Origin: Siphlonurus alternatus
Lineage: Eukaryota; Arthropoda; Insecta; Ephemeroptera; Siphlonuridae
Reading direction: 5' to 3'
Assembly: GCA_949825025.1 (NCBI GenBank)
Contig: OX463779.1
Location: 34,606,203-34,670,202, forward strand
Length of the DNA stretch: 64,000 bases
Shown here: one piece after another, positions 1-12,660 of the stretch
Layout: each line of letters opens with the position of its first letter
Position numbering within the stretch: the first letter of the stretch is position 1
Notes under the pieces: model-generated
Databases searched by the model: none
What the model was told of the DNA's origin: nothing
The model's input: only the letters and a program-made list of their open reading frames with translations
Program-made: the position numbers and the translations under genes

Positions 1-35
1 GACTAAAATTTTGCTCCAAACATTTTAAAATCCAT

Positions 36-140
36 AGGTCTGTTTGTAAATATACAATCATTAAATAATAAAAAACAGAAGACTTTTATGTACAGGGAAC
101 ATAAGGGTCATCTTATAATTATTTTATCACGAACAGACCT
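36..140. mobile_element. Short MITE, 3-bp-duplication family, copy 1
   Basis: The ends form an imperfect inverted repeat: AGGTCTGTTTGTAAA at the left and its near-complement ending in GAACAGACCT at the right. The element is 105 bp and is flanked on both sides by CAT (33-35 and 141-143). Two related copies lie at 30019-30134 (also flanked by CAT) and 49331-49447 (flanked by AAT). A 3-bp target duplication with short terminal inverted repeats fits a non-autonomous DNA transposon, possibly PIF/Harbinger- or CACTA-like, but the superfamily is inferred. Confidence 0.7.
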
Positions 141-143
141 CAT

Positions 144-2330
144 GACACGAGCTTTATACGTGGCTAGCGAGAACGAGCTACCTCCCAATCTGAAGCCCCG
201 TGGGCCAAGTAGTCTCGGCCGTGTCAAGGTGGAACATACGCTCGATATCAGCCCGCCGAAGAAAACGGCCAGCAGCAACACATAATAATATTCATGTAAG
301 ATAGCTGTGACGTCATCAGTTCGCCACAGCATATTGTATAACAAAAAGTACTTTCCCAGTTGGAACTCTCATGACTTCCACTGTAGGTCGACATTTGCTC
401 TACACAAATGGCTCTAAAATGTAGTGACAGCTTGCAGCATATTGCAGCATTTTTGTCCCAGTGACAGAGTCATCAACCACATTCCTGCGGGTCGACTATG
501 AAAATAATAAATGACATACAGTGTCATTTGAACTTAAGTTTATGTTTATTTTTACTATGTACAATGATATAAATGTTTATCGTTTTATCTGTATACTTGA
601 AAGTTAAAATTAAAGAAGCTAAAAATTCACGTCAAGTATAATAATTGTTGTTATATAAAAAAGATCTGACCAATCATGAAAAAAAACACATCATGCGGCT
701 TGCACATTATTTTCAAAATTTCTAAGAAAAAGGGTAAATCCCTTAAAGCTTATAAATCTCCGTTTATTTTGGAAGTACGTGAAAAGAATTTTAAGAGTAT
801 AAGTCAGCTGTGGTGTGTCACACAACATCGATAGCTAGATCAGTTGTAGGCCACTGGGAGCGGGGCAAGCGCTCTGCTGCTGGTTGAGGGTGGTTGATTT
901 CGTGGGCGGAGAAGGGTTGATAGAGTGGGCGGATGGAAGCAACCAACCCTCCCACGTCCGAGAGGGTGAACGCACGCTGCAATGAGCAAACTAGACGAGC
1001 GCACTTTATAGTAAAAGGGAGGGATGTGATGTGGGTGGAACTTGTTCTCCGTTACCAAAAAACCAAAGTACAGTAACAATTATCAGGTAACACAATATGG
1101 AGAACCATGATTTATGAATGACGCCTTATATTATATAAATTAAGTTGAAAGAACGGAGTTATAGTTCTTAATATAGAAGTGTGAATGAATATATGTTAAG
1201 TATGCTTGCCAAAAAAAAAGAGAAGCTATATACACAAAAAAAATTGGACGGTGTTCTCCAGTTTAGTATAGCCACATCAGCTGGGATATATTATGGACGT
1301 CCATGGACAAGGCAAAGGTCAATGTGCCTTTAGTGCTGCCTCTAGCACTAGAGTCCTTGGATCTCGCGCCAAGCCCCGAGCTGGCATCAGACTGAGAGAG
1401 AGAGAGAAGTTCCCTGTCACACGTGACGAGCGTGCAGAAAAAGAATAAGAAGTCGTCGCCGCCCGCGAGTCTAATAACATCTTCTCTTCCTTCACAAACT
1501 TGCACACCTCCTCTCTGCCTACCCCGGTGGCCGCCGCTATATAATACGAACGGCATGCACTCCAACTTGGCACTTCAAAGCGACAACCAAAACACGTCAG
1601 CCAGCACAAAACTCCCATACACACAACATATAAAAACGAAGTGTTTCATCGTAATTTTCAATGCCATTATAACAACACCAACTCACGCGATATAACCACC
1701 ACTTCACGATTGTCCTAGGTTCATGTCTTTTTCTAACAAAATACTACCTGAATACATTCCTACCTACTACTATATAGCTCGTTTGTCACGTTTACTATGG
1801 CTTTGAAGTTCTTTTTAATGTCTTTAGTGGTACATACATGACTCTTTGATGATGCTCACTTCATATAAATGAAAAAAAAAAACAAAAAAAAAAACAGCAC
1901 GCGATCTTTATTATTATAAAGTCTGTTGAGTCAAATTACAATGTATTTGTGGTTAGTTTTTTTTAAAACCGTAATCTCTCCTCTTTTTACTGTAAGATCC
2001 TTTGTGGTTGATGTAAAATAATTACTTTTTTTTTATTACTTTATGTTTTGTTAAAATCTACATTAAACATACTGATATAAATTTCTTACTTCAATATTGA
2101 TCTTCGTGATTACATTTAAGCAGGAAACAAGAGATTCATGGTAATAATAAACTCATACACTGCAACATCATAGAACAATAGCCAAGTTCATTAATTATAA
2201 TTGAAACATGATGGATATATGCATCAACATTCATTGTAAAAGAGTAATTAGATGAACTTTGCGGTCAATAATCACAACAACATAGTAAAGTACGGCAACA
2301 TTGCCTATAATATTTTGAGCCAGACATTAT
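144..2330. other. Intronic or intergenic DNA, no gene seen
   Basis: This stretch is AT-rich with two GC-richer patches, about 840-1080 and 1260-1620. The open frames in these patches are short, overlap on both strands and lack recognisable domains. A perfect CRE palindrome TGACGTCA lies at 308-315. If the CELF transcript continues towards base 1, this is part of the intron before the RRM2 exon. Confidence 0.5.
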
Positions 2331-2508
2331 GGGGGACATTCACAAAGCACTTTAACCCCCACTTTAGCCCCGATTTTTAGCCCTGGTGCTAAACATGGTA
2401 CTAAACCAGAGGCTAACCATGTTAAGCTTATAGCTTAGCACCACGTTTAGCACCAGAGTTAAAAATCGGGGCTAAATTGGGGGTTAAAGTGCTTTGTGAA
2501 TGTCCCCC
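2331..2508. mobile_element. Foldback MITE, CATTCACAAAG family, member 1
   Basis: The element is a near-perfect 178-bp hairpin. It opens with GGGGGACATTCACAAAGCAC and closes with the complementary GTGCTTTGTGAATGTCCCCC. The interior is built from short runs around TTAGC and GCTAA that also pair, so the whole unit folds back. The flanks read TAT on both sides, so a TA or TAT target duplication is possible. Relatives with the same end motif but diverged interiors lie at 31717-31855 and 57208-57361. Confidence 0.8.
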
Positions 2509-3075
2509 TATATTTCCGCCTAGGCTAAAGCAAAGTCTGCTTATGTAGCTTAGCCAGTCAGTATAATATAATGCAACCACGATAGTTTTATTTTTTGTCT
2601 GTCTATAAGAAGTCTCGGATGCTTTTTTTTTTTACTTGTCGACATAAAAGCGTGCTGTGTGTCAAATGCATTTATATATCCCATCCGTCACCTCTCTGGT
2701 GTGTCACTTTGTCCTTGAGAATGTTTACCGCCATATACTTATGAACACCTTACGTGTACGTGACGTCATTCAATGTATATAACGTCACTTGTAAACTTCA
2801 AAGAAAAAACTATAATGATATCACACAAAAACTAAAATGAAATTATTGATTTTATTCTTCAATTTATAGTATATAGAAAAAGGAAGTAGAATCAATATCA
2901 TGTTAGATTTTTTTGTATTATATAATATAAATTCAAAGGATAGCAAATAAGAACTAAATTAAATTTTATTTACTTGTACTATAAAAAAATAATAAAATAA
3001 GAATTTTTATTTTAAGGATGATGCCATTATTTAAAGTCTCGGGTCATGTTTTATCCCTTGTTTTTTAACATTCAG

Positions 3076-3131
3076 GTGTCCCCATGGGGCTGCTGCTACT
3101 GCTCGCTTACACCACACTGTGACGTTGTCAG
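3076..3131 (+). other. Possible plus-strand mini-exon
   Basis: A strong splice-acceptor-like tract (TTGTTTTTTAACATTCAG) ends at 3075, and a consensus donor CAG|GTAAGA follows 3131. Between them is a 56-nt GC-rich segment in strongly AT-rich surroundings. One of its three plus-strand frames is open throughout; the other two contain stops or start and stop. No protein family is recognisable. It could be an exon of an antisense or non-coding transcript, or a coincidence within a GC island that also carries a YY1-like motif. Confidence 0.2.
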
Positions 3132-6100
3132 GTAAGAGCCGCAGGGAGTGCATGTGGCGACGACGATTTCTTATCTCGCTGGTCGGGGGGTTTTACAGCC
3201 GCCGCCATGCTGCACTATCACAAAGCTAAAACCAACGTAAACATAATAATATAACGTCACGTTACGTCATCTGTATGTACTCCAACATAGAAAACAATAA
3301 AAAATATATATAAGGAAGTGAAATGACATTATGCTGTATACTATAAATTTTTTTAAAAGTATTATCAGTTCGTTTGTTTTTTAGTAAATTACTACGAAAA
3401 GAAAAGAAGAAAATGTAGCAAATTAGCTTATTTGAGATTATTATAATATAAAAATTTGTTTTGGTTCTTTCAGTTTCAGAACGGTATAACAAATTTTCGT
3501 AATATAGTTGGAAAAGGATTCCCATGAAAAACGTTCAAGATTCTTGCCAAGTATAAGACAGTATAATAACCAATACAGTAAAACAATCGGGAATACACCC
3601 ACATTACGCTCGTTTTAAATATTTTTTTATTCCCTTTTTTTTAAGATACTATAGATTTTTTTTACCTTAATTTCTATTTACGATTTAAAAATCTAAATGA
3701 AAATCTTAAAAATGACTGTTCCATAAATTTCTGTTCTCAATACAATATAGCAAAAGTTTCGAACCCTTGAATTTCATAAAAGTTTGAAAGTTTTAATACA
3801 AGTATAGGGTAATATTTTTTAGGTCAAAGATTTAATATAGTTACAGTATATGTGATACGTTGTTACTCTTAAGTACGTTAATTGTTTGTGTACATTCCCA
3901 AATCCTCGCACGCTAGCTTGCCCGAAGAGCCAGCCTACTTTCTGTGCTATATAGTAAAGTCGCTGTGCAAACGTCGCCTACAAAAGCTACTGGCGTCGGC
4001 CATGCTGCAGCAGGTATGCACGAGGTGTCGTCTGCCCACAGCTGGTAAGATATATGAAGACGTCTCCACGGGTTTCGTTAGCTTCTCCACTGGGAATACT
4101 CGCTTATAATCAGGTCGCCGGCAATGTCCAGATGTACCGCCTGGTTAGTTAGGCAACCCTCGCTACATCCGTGCACGGAGGGATAACTAACTCACAGGAT
4201 GAGACGAAATTATTAATTAACTTTTGGTAGTATAGAAATAACATAATTCTATTTTCAACGTCAACTCTTATCAGTTTATAGCACAATATGGCACAAACTT
4301 AGATAAACATTGTTGACAGGATTTGCGTAGTAAGTAAATTATGATTTTGCCATGGTGCAGAGAGTTTAACTCAAAACCAGTGGTGTGTATATAAATTTAA
4401 TATTAAACTCAGACAATGGTATAGTAATAAAAATCTATATTTCTTAACCAAAAATATGTTACTGCATTTTTTTTTTTATAGGGAAGAGGGAGCAACAAAC
4501 TTTTTTAATTTAACTTTCATAAGTCTTTTTTAACTTTTTCTTTTCATTATATCAGTACAGAGCACACACACATACGCACGCATTCACAAGACTAACAACT
4601 GCAATGACATATAGCTCTCATGATCATTGCCGTGATCATTCAGTTACAAAACTCTCTGATGAAAAGGGAAAAAAAAAAGGGGGTAAAAGTTTTGTGTGAT
4701 CGAGTTCAAATCAATGTTACCACACACTGACTTTCAGCCGCACGAACACCCGCGAGAACCAAGAGGGGATGACGTGGAGGTCTCTCCGTGACCTCTAAAG
4801 ATCAATGACCTCTGGAGAACAAGCACCAAGTGACGTCACACGCATTTTATTATTAAAAACCGTAAAATTTTGATAGTCTTAACTTAAAGTGGTTTGCATA
4901 ATTAAAATCAGTTTAACACCGTATACTTCCGTGTCTATGTTTCTTGGTTGATGCTGCTTACAATAGCCTGCATGCCCATGCCCCCGCGCGTCCGAACTAA
5001 CATCAACAAACGCGCCACACAACACAAACAGCCAACCCAAGTGGCTACTATATACTCCTCACACTGTTCGAGGGAGCCTAATGGCATGATCTAGAACGAG
5101 AGTTGAGACCTAATCGGTGAGTGTTGAAATTTTCTAGAGCAGTTCACATGATTTATCATCATCGAAATCTATATAGGGGCAGCCAAGTGCCAGAACATAT
5201 ACCTAAAAATATTACAACATAATATATATTTCGTAACAATATATGAGTGATTTTTCGATAACAAATTTATATGTATTTGACTATTTTTCATACGTCAACA
5301 AATAAAATGTTTTCAATAAATAAACGACAAAATATTAAATTGGATTTTTAAAAGAAACAAAAAAAAAAAAAAACAGAATATTCACCCCAAAGCTTTAAAT
5401 TAAAAATAAATTCTCACACAATATGAGACACTTCAGTTTTTTTAAACCTAGTCTTGGCACAAAACTTGTCGAGACTTTTTAATAATAATTCAAGCTAAGA
5501 AAGAAAAGTCAAAAGGTATATTTATATAAAAAAGAAATATACAAAAACCTCTTTCATTCTTTACACCTTTTAACATTAATTCAAGTGTTGTACTCTTCAG
5601 TGCATGCCAAAAAAATAAGTAAAAAAAAAAATCTACCTTCTTTAGAAAAAAAAAAAAGAGAGCATTTCTGTGAAGACAAGATGAAGATGTGTTAAGTATA
5701 AATGAAGCAAATTATAATCTAGTTGGAAGCTTATACATAACCAAAGTATAAAGAGAATTTCAATTATCTAACACACGTACTTGATATTATTATCAAAGGA
5801 AAGTACCTAGCTTTGCTTGTTCAACGTACATAATAACAGACAGCCGCTGTTACTGTGAGTGAAGCTTAAACGTACGTGTGCGAGACTAATTCCCGCTTGG
5901 CTTTAATTAATTAGTTGGCTCATTATTTGCTGCTTCAGGCAAGCCACAGCAACCTGCATGCTAGGTTTACATTGTCATGTTAATATCATGGCTCACTCTC
6001 ATATACCGCTCTGTGTACCGGAGTGCATATACTTGACACATACACACTGTCCCACTGCATTCTCAAAATCAAATAAAGAACAGGTAATTTTAATATTATG

Positions 6101-6717
6101 ATACTAAAATTTATTAAGTGTGATGACAATTATTATCAGAGTTTATTAATTACTATTTTGTAATAATTACCAATGTTGATAATTAAATCATCATTTCAGG
6201 TAGTTAAAAGCATTGTTTGTTTGACCTGTATGTAGACTTGGCTTGGGTGTGGAATTCTATTTCTGTGTTTCTCTCTCTCAGTGCACTGACTGTGTGAAGG
6301 CAAAGTGAGAAGGTAATGACTCCAAGAATAGAGAAGGACGATCCTTTCCCCTCTCTCTCTGCACGCATTGCACCCCCATACTATATTAACATGATGCGGG
6401 TGTACGTATTATAACACGATGAGATTCTGGTCATATTATATATAGGAATGTATATGTAACAAAACCTATACATCATCATATTACATTAAAAAGCAATTAA
6501 GTTTCTAAGCAAATTAGTTTAGATTAAAGAAGAAAATTAGTTCGTTTCGTCAACTACCTCAACTCAAATTGTTTTTACAACCAAGTGTGTAAAAAATTCC
6601 TTAATCGAGATTTTATTACCTAATTAACTATATATAAACTTAATTTATTATTTAAAACTATAAATGAAGTAAAAATGTTAATTAATTTTATTATCTCTTT
6701 CAACTCTATTGAGGACC

Positions 6718-6803
6718 TATAATAGGATCAATCTATTAGCTTGTTTCACTAAAGGTCAATTTCTTTTCATATTATACCTTCTACCTGAATGGCTTGTAGT
6801 TTG
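6718..6803 (+). repeat. Dispersed repeat, copy 1 (partner at 46006-46116)
   Basis: The segment contains CCTTCTACCTGAATGGCTT preceded by TTTCACTAAAG and followed by AGTTTGATC. The reverse complement of 46006-46116 contains the same blocks in the same order with small insertions. The two are therefore diverged copies of one repeat in opposite orientation. No coding capacity or terminal structure is visible, so the class is unknown. Confidence 0.6.
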
Positions 6804-9800
6804 ATCCTCGGTGCCTTAATTTAAATTGTCTGTAAACCCTCGCGACAAAATTAAGTTTGATAACCTCGACCTAGCTATCAGATTAAAGGTACGGACTCAA
6901 AAGGTAAGGACATCTCAAAAGATTCGGAAAGTTTTGAGTGACAAATGAAGGGATAATTGTCAGAGTTGCAAATTTTCAATTTCTGAGATTTAAAGAGCAC
7001 CATCTCGATCGAAGAACTCGTCAATTAATTCAACCAATCTTCTCTATAATATTTTATATATATACGAAATATGCATGAGAAAAACGTTCAAAACAGGTGT
7101 ATATACTGTATATAAAGTAGAATGATTTTCTCGATAGCAAAATTTATATTATGTGTTTTTTTGAATGTATACGTCACAAATTAACACGATTATAGAAGTA
7201 CTAAAGCTTCAGTGTCGTATATACAAAGGTGTAATCTCATTGGTGAATGATTACATTCTAGCATGCATGCAAGTCAAACAACATGCCATGTCTCACTCTG
7301 TACAAACACAAATAATGTGAGAAAGTACTTAGCATTCTACAAGTATATAAACTTTATTTCAAATCTTCGGAAGTAAACATTTTCTTCATACAAGTTTAAA
7401 TAAAAAATGATGAAAGATGTTTATATTCTTATATGATAAGCTCTGTAAATATTATACGTATATATAATATGACAATAGTATAAAACAACAATAAAAATTA
7501 ATTTTTAAAGTTCTATTATAAATGTCACAAAAATTCTGTCATGAAAGGTTTTTAAAAAAAAAGAGAGATTATATTAAAATGTACATTTTTATTTTAATAT
7601 TTTTTTCATTTCTTTTTTTTTTAATAAATGCTGTCATATGACCAATATGCACCAATGAACTCTGTAAACGTCTATAATAGAAACATTTAATGCTTACATG
7701 AAAATCTATCTACCTTTATACGGACACAAGTTAAGATAGTGAGGACGTCCGGCGACGCTACTTCCGGTGCGTATGTAACACGTGACTTACGCACGATCAC
7801 GTCTACGCACGTGCTCCGCTGGAAACACCGCCACCATGTCGATCTGATATGGACGTGCCCTCCTCCAGTCGCGACCTAAGTGATAAGATTGTGCATGGGG
7901 GCATATGGGCGTGTGAATGTGACGCGGATATCAGTGTCCGGCCTCCCCAGGTGTCTTAACAACATTTAAGACAATACCCTTCGTCTGGTTTATAGCAGCA
8001 ACTTACAATATAATCGACGTCGACAAAGCTATAGTTTTTAGCTACTGTAGTTTTTATCAATATTTATTTTATTCTTCGGAAATAGAAGCGCAAGTTTATG
8101 GGAAATAATTCTTTCATGACGTCAATGATAATAGCCATGCATTTAAAAGATTGAAAATTTGTATTTAAAAAAAAAAAAAAAAAAATACAGTCTGCAACAC
8201 CTCTAAATTTTACGTAATACACAAGGATTACGTATAACGAAATAATATCAAATAAGGAATGTACATACATAGACAAACGCGTTGAAGGATCTAAGAAAAT
8301 AATGTAAAGTTTTCGATAAGAGCACGCCTTCTATTATAGCTCTTCGATCTCTTCTATGCAACTTTGATAAGAGTTACTAAGAACGTAACTATAAAAAAAA
8401 TGTTGTATTAGTGTATGGTCCATTACATGCACAAACAAAACATAGTTATAATACTCATTATACACTCTATATAACATAATATCAAGAAGACGTGTTTCGA
8501 GCAGAGGATGCGCCTGTAGTTTTCATATCAAATAGTAAAAAAAAATGCAATAAAGCAATCGCAGAAGTTAATTAATGTTCGATCGCTGGATACCCCCTCC
8601 ACCCAAGCCTCTCCGCCATGTTTCCTTCATCAATAGATTGAAACTAATATTGTTTTGATTTGAAACATACTCTAAATTGAATAGATCAGTAAGTTTTCTT
8701 TCTATGCTGGTTCAGTAATTGATCAAATATTGATGTAACAGAGGAGCTGTAGTATTCCCCTCGCTGTTATTCAACGAGATATTTAATTATCTTGTTTTTC
8801 AAGTACTGAGTCATTAAAGTACTAATTACACGTATACCCAGTTAAAAAAAATACAAGAGTTGGATATACGAAGAAAAACAAATTTTCTCTAATTACATTA
8901 GATAATTGAAAGCAATAATATTTGTTTTTAGATATAAAATCCAAACAGACTCTTTGTGATAACAAATACGTGATAATTACCTTCTTCTAGTTCTGGCGAC
9001 GTTGTTATATAATATAGAAAGATATAATTTCTTCGTATGCGTTCTCCTGTGACTGCATTTTGTGTGCAATACCACCAAATTATTCCTTAAGTAATTGTAT
9101 AGAAGTTGATAATTTTTATAAAGAATTTGATAACAAACAGGTGCATTATATTATATTCCAATGTAATATATAGTTAGTTGTTAGTTTACATAACACTTTT
9201 ATGAAACTTTTTTGAACAATTTGGCACGACTTACAAAATCGATACTTTACTGTGTTTTTAAATCGATTTTTTACGTTTTATAGTTTTTTTGTTGTTGGTT
9301 GTATGAATATTTGAAAACAGCGAATTTATAAAACTTCCGTATTCACTTTTATCTAACAAGTAAGTTCTATAAAAACAAATAATATTTGACAAATTTCTCT
9401 CAAACGTCGCAGGAAATATTAAAATTTTGCATCCATATATAGAAATGTGATTTAATTTTTCAATTATAAAACTAAAAATTATAACAAAAAATGACGTACA
9501 ATGTTGAGAGGATCCACCTACGTTGGAAATATTTTAAGACTCAAACTTCAGCAACATTACAGGGTTATACATTAAAATTGTCCGTGCGTTCTTGTCAGGG
9601 AAAGTAGAGTGGATTCCTGGTCGCAACGACGAAGAGGAGTCCAGCAGCGTGTTCACGTCAACATGTCGTGACTTGCCAATCAGCAGAGTAATTAGCGGGG
9701 GGTGCGTCACGAGGAGGCAGTATAGCACTACAACGGCACCACGTTATTTATAATGTAGTCGCTGCTCAGAACCAACACTCTCGATACAGAACTACCCATT

Positions 9801-12415
9801 CAAATAATTAACGACAAAAAGTGTTCAGTTTGATAAAAACATTATAATATCAATTAAAATTGTATTTTTTTTTTAATTTGAATGTAGAAAGATCGACAAG
9901 TCTTGAAGCCAGTTTTGTCAGCAGGGTAATTTACCCATACCATTAATGTAAAATTCTCAATTCAAGGTGTAATTTTTTTTTGTTTTTAATTAACATACCT
10001 ATCGCTCATTTGTTAAAATAACTGCCCTATAAATTTTCTGGAACTAAATTGATATCTTGTAACATATCATTGATGGAATATAATGAAGTAAGCCCAGAAA
10101 AGAAATGTCATGTGAATGTCCCGCCCACTTGCAGTAAGTTGCAGTGGCTATTTACTAAAAGTGGGCGTGACTATTCAGCTTGTTCTTTTCACTGGTGTCC
10201 ATTTAAATCGAATGCAACTCTTGATTCATGGCATCTATAGATGTTAAGTGATTTATATACTACAAGGTATATTAAAGTTAACATGCCATTGTCACAGCAT
10301 GCAGGGAGCTAACACTTTTCTCAGGGATCTCTATTTACGAAACAACACTTCGTTTGAGCACCTACTTCAACCATTTGTCTTTCACTCTTTGAAGCCTCTA
10401 GCTCGGGACAGAATGGAGTAGAACGACGACGAGAGCTCAGGGAGAAGGAAGGAGGTGTCAGCCCTTTACTCTCACTATATATCCATTATATATTATACCC
10501 CTTCGATGTCTTACCACCGCGCCCACCCGCTCTTGAGACCATCACTATACTCCGGACCAACTATAACGGTGCTCATCGAGGTGGCCTCACGTGCGTCCGC
10601 CTAACCACAATTTGATGTTCGTTGAAACTATAACTTATCATAGTTCGCCATGTATGTGTATACGACAGGTGTTCTTTCACTGGTCATGAAAATTGTGAAG
10701 CTTCTCTTTTGATACATGGGTTCGAACGTGTACGGAAATATACGAGGCATGCCTAATTAAGTGTTGACAATCCATTAATTGAATTCCATTCCTTTAATCT
10801 TTAGCCCAAGATGGTCACTTCCTGTTATAAATGAATACACCAATATATAATTAAGAAAGTATCGTATTGATTAGTACATGCACCTTTCGCACTTTGGTTA
10901 TCCATAATTATATATATATATGTATCGTGGTCCAAGTAACGGTGACCATGGAGGTACCATGGTACTAACTACTGGAGTTCCTCAGCGGTTGGGTCATAAC
11001 ACACCGCCAAGTCACGCGCTACCGGTGGCACGCAGGAAACACAGGCAAAGGAACAGACGAAAAAAAATATTTCGAACGGTATAGTTCACGCGTATTACTG
11101 CATTGATATATAAAACTATTTCATTCATTGTTATTTTTATTGCTTTCTCTAATTCTAATAAATAAATAAATAAATAAAAAGCCATGAAAACATAAAAATC
11201 AAACAATGAACCAAGCAGCAAGATGAGAAAAAATATATTAGAAATTAAATTAATTTCAGTTGTAAGTAGTGCAGTACATAATAATCTGACAAATGTTAGT
11301 ATATAAAAACTTGATTTCTTTTTAGCCATATAAAATCGAAACTCTACAAAAGCAACGACGCAATTGATCGATTTAATTTGAAATATACATAAAAACAAAA
11401 CGGACGAATAACGTGTTGGCGTCCCGTAAATGTAAATAACTGAAAATATACGCAATCAAGCGCGCGGTAAGCTGCAGGCGAGCGAGCACACACATTGTTA
11501 TTGCAGTCAATGTTATCGCCTTTGATATCGGTATGCAGACCAACCGCGTGGAACAACTGCTTGTAAAGCGAATTTTGTGCGAGTTGACACTCAAGGGTGC
11601 TATACAAGGGAGGTACTTTGATCATATTTTAGCAATAATACAACTTGTTCTTAATTTTGAAAACCACGCAGGTATGTAGAATTCAACATCAATAAACAAG
11701 GTGAACTTGTTTTTTTTTTTTTTTTTTGAGAATCATTTTTTAATGTGAAGTAATCCAATATTTGGGGTACTAACAATGATGAGTCATAAACGTTTTACAT
11801 CCCTCATAACTAATTGCCTTGCAGTTTATGTCAGTATACAGAGAGGGCGGAGTGTTAGAGAGAATCTGAGTGAGCCAAGGGCCTACGTCGTCGTCGGTGC
11901 CTTATCGACTGAGTGAGCGCAAACAGGGCCAACTGTGCACACACGGCGGGCGTGGGGAGACCCCCCCTCCCCCCACTTCCAGTACACCACCGCTCAGCCG
12001 TGAGCAGATAGCAGTGAGCAAAGCAAGCCAGTCGCGAAGTTCTCTATCCACAGAGTTCTAAAACTATAGGCTCCGACTTGCCTAAGTTTCCAAGGCATAC
12101 TGTTTTGAATTAGAGTATAGGACGATTTACGGGAAACAGTTCTGACATTGTCAACGAGAAACTAGCTCGCAAACAAGAGCGGAGGTGCGAACTTTTACGA
12201 AACATCCGAACGTTTTGTCACTAACGACAGCCTGCAGCAAAATTGACACAACTAGGTCGAAATTTCAGGCAAGAATAAATAATGACACTTTTTATACACC
12301 TTTACAAACTCTTTTGACGACAAACTTTTTTATCGTCATAAAAAAATGAATAAATTATTTTAATTTTTTAAATTAAAACTTTTAACATTATTTTTAACAA
12401 GGCTTGATTACAAAA

Positions 12416-12660
12416 AAAAAAAAAAAAAAATGTGGTTAAGCATCATTGAGTTCGATCCCAGGCAGGCACCGCTAAACTTTTCACAAGTTGAACACCATAC
12501 ACTCGTGTACAGTATATACCGGAACACGATTGATGGCCCGACCATCCTGACTGAGGTTTCCATGGGTCCCTCAGTCTTAACCAGGTGAAAGCTGGGTTGG
12601 ATTACAATAGACCCCGTTCCTTTCAAAGGGGCCCTTTCCCCCCCCCCCCCAAATAATAAT
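12416..12660 (+). mobile_element. SINE-like repeat (tRNA-like head, insect-type tail module)
   Basis: A tRNA-like segment, GTGGTTAAGC then GTTCGATCCC, sits just downstream of a poly-A tract. The A- and B-box-like motifs are closer together than in a tRNA, so this is not a functional tRNA. Further along is a module reading CCATCCTGACTGAGGTTTCC, then CCTCAGTC and CCGTTCCTTTC, ending in a poly-C run. The same module occurs in reverse at 40660-40805. From memory it resembles a dispersed repeat common in insect genomes; this was not tested by search. Confidence 0.5.

Larger units (their letters stand above)
2509..12415. other. AT-rich intronic DNA with scattered GC-richer islands
   Basis: No gene can be supported in this 9.9 kb. 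It holds homopolymer A/T runs, a poly-A-like tract at 8164-8183, and islands of higher GC near 3075-3230, 3895-4200, 4730-4840, 7740-7950, 9590-9740, 10380-10620 and 11460-12060. Perfect CRE palindromes lie at 2761-2768, 4831-4838 and 8117-8124. YY1-like GCCGCCATG or CCGCCATG motifs lie near 3201 and 8613. A 147-codon frame at 11012-11455 (minus) is hydrophobic, low-complexity and best explained by base composition. Confidence 0.5.

Noticed and set aside
11012..11455. 147-codon hydrophobic minus-strand frame resembling a membrane protein
   Set aside because: It is Phe/Leu/Ile/Tyr-rich because the DNA is A/T-rich. A frame this long is not surprising in 128 kb of six-frame space, and no domain is visible.
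12416..12480. A tRNA gene
   Set aside because: The box-like motifs are too close together and there is no acceptor stem; it is better read as a SINE head.
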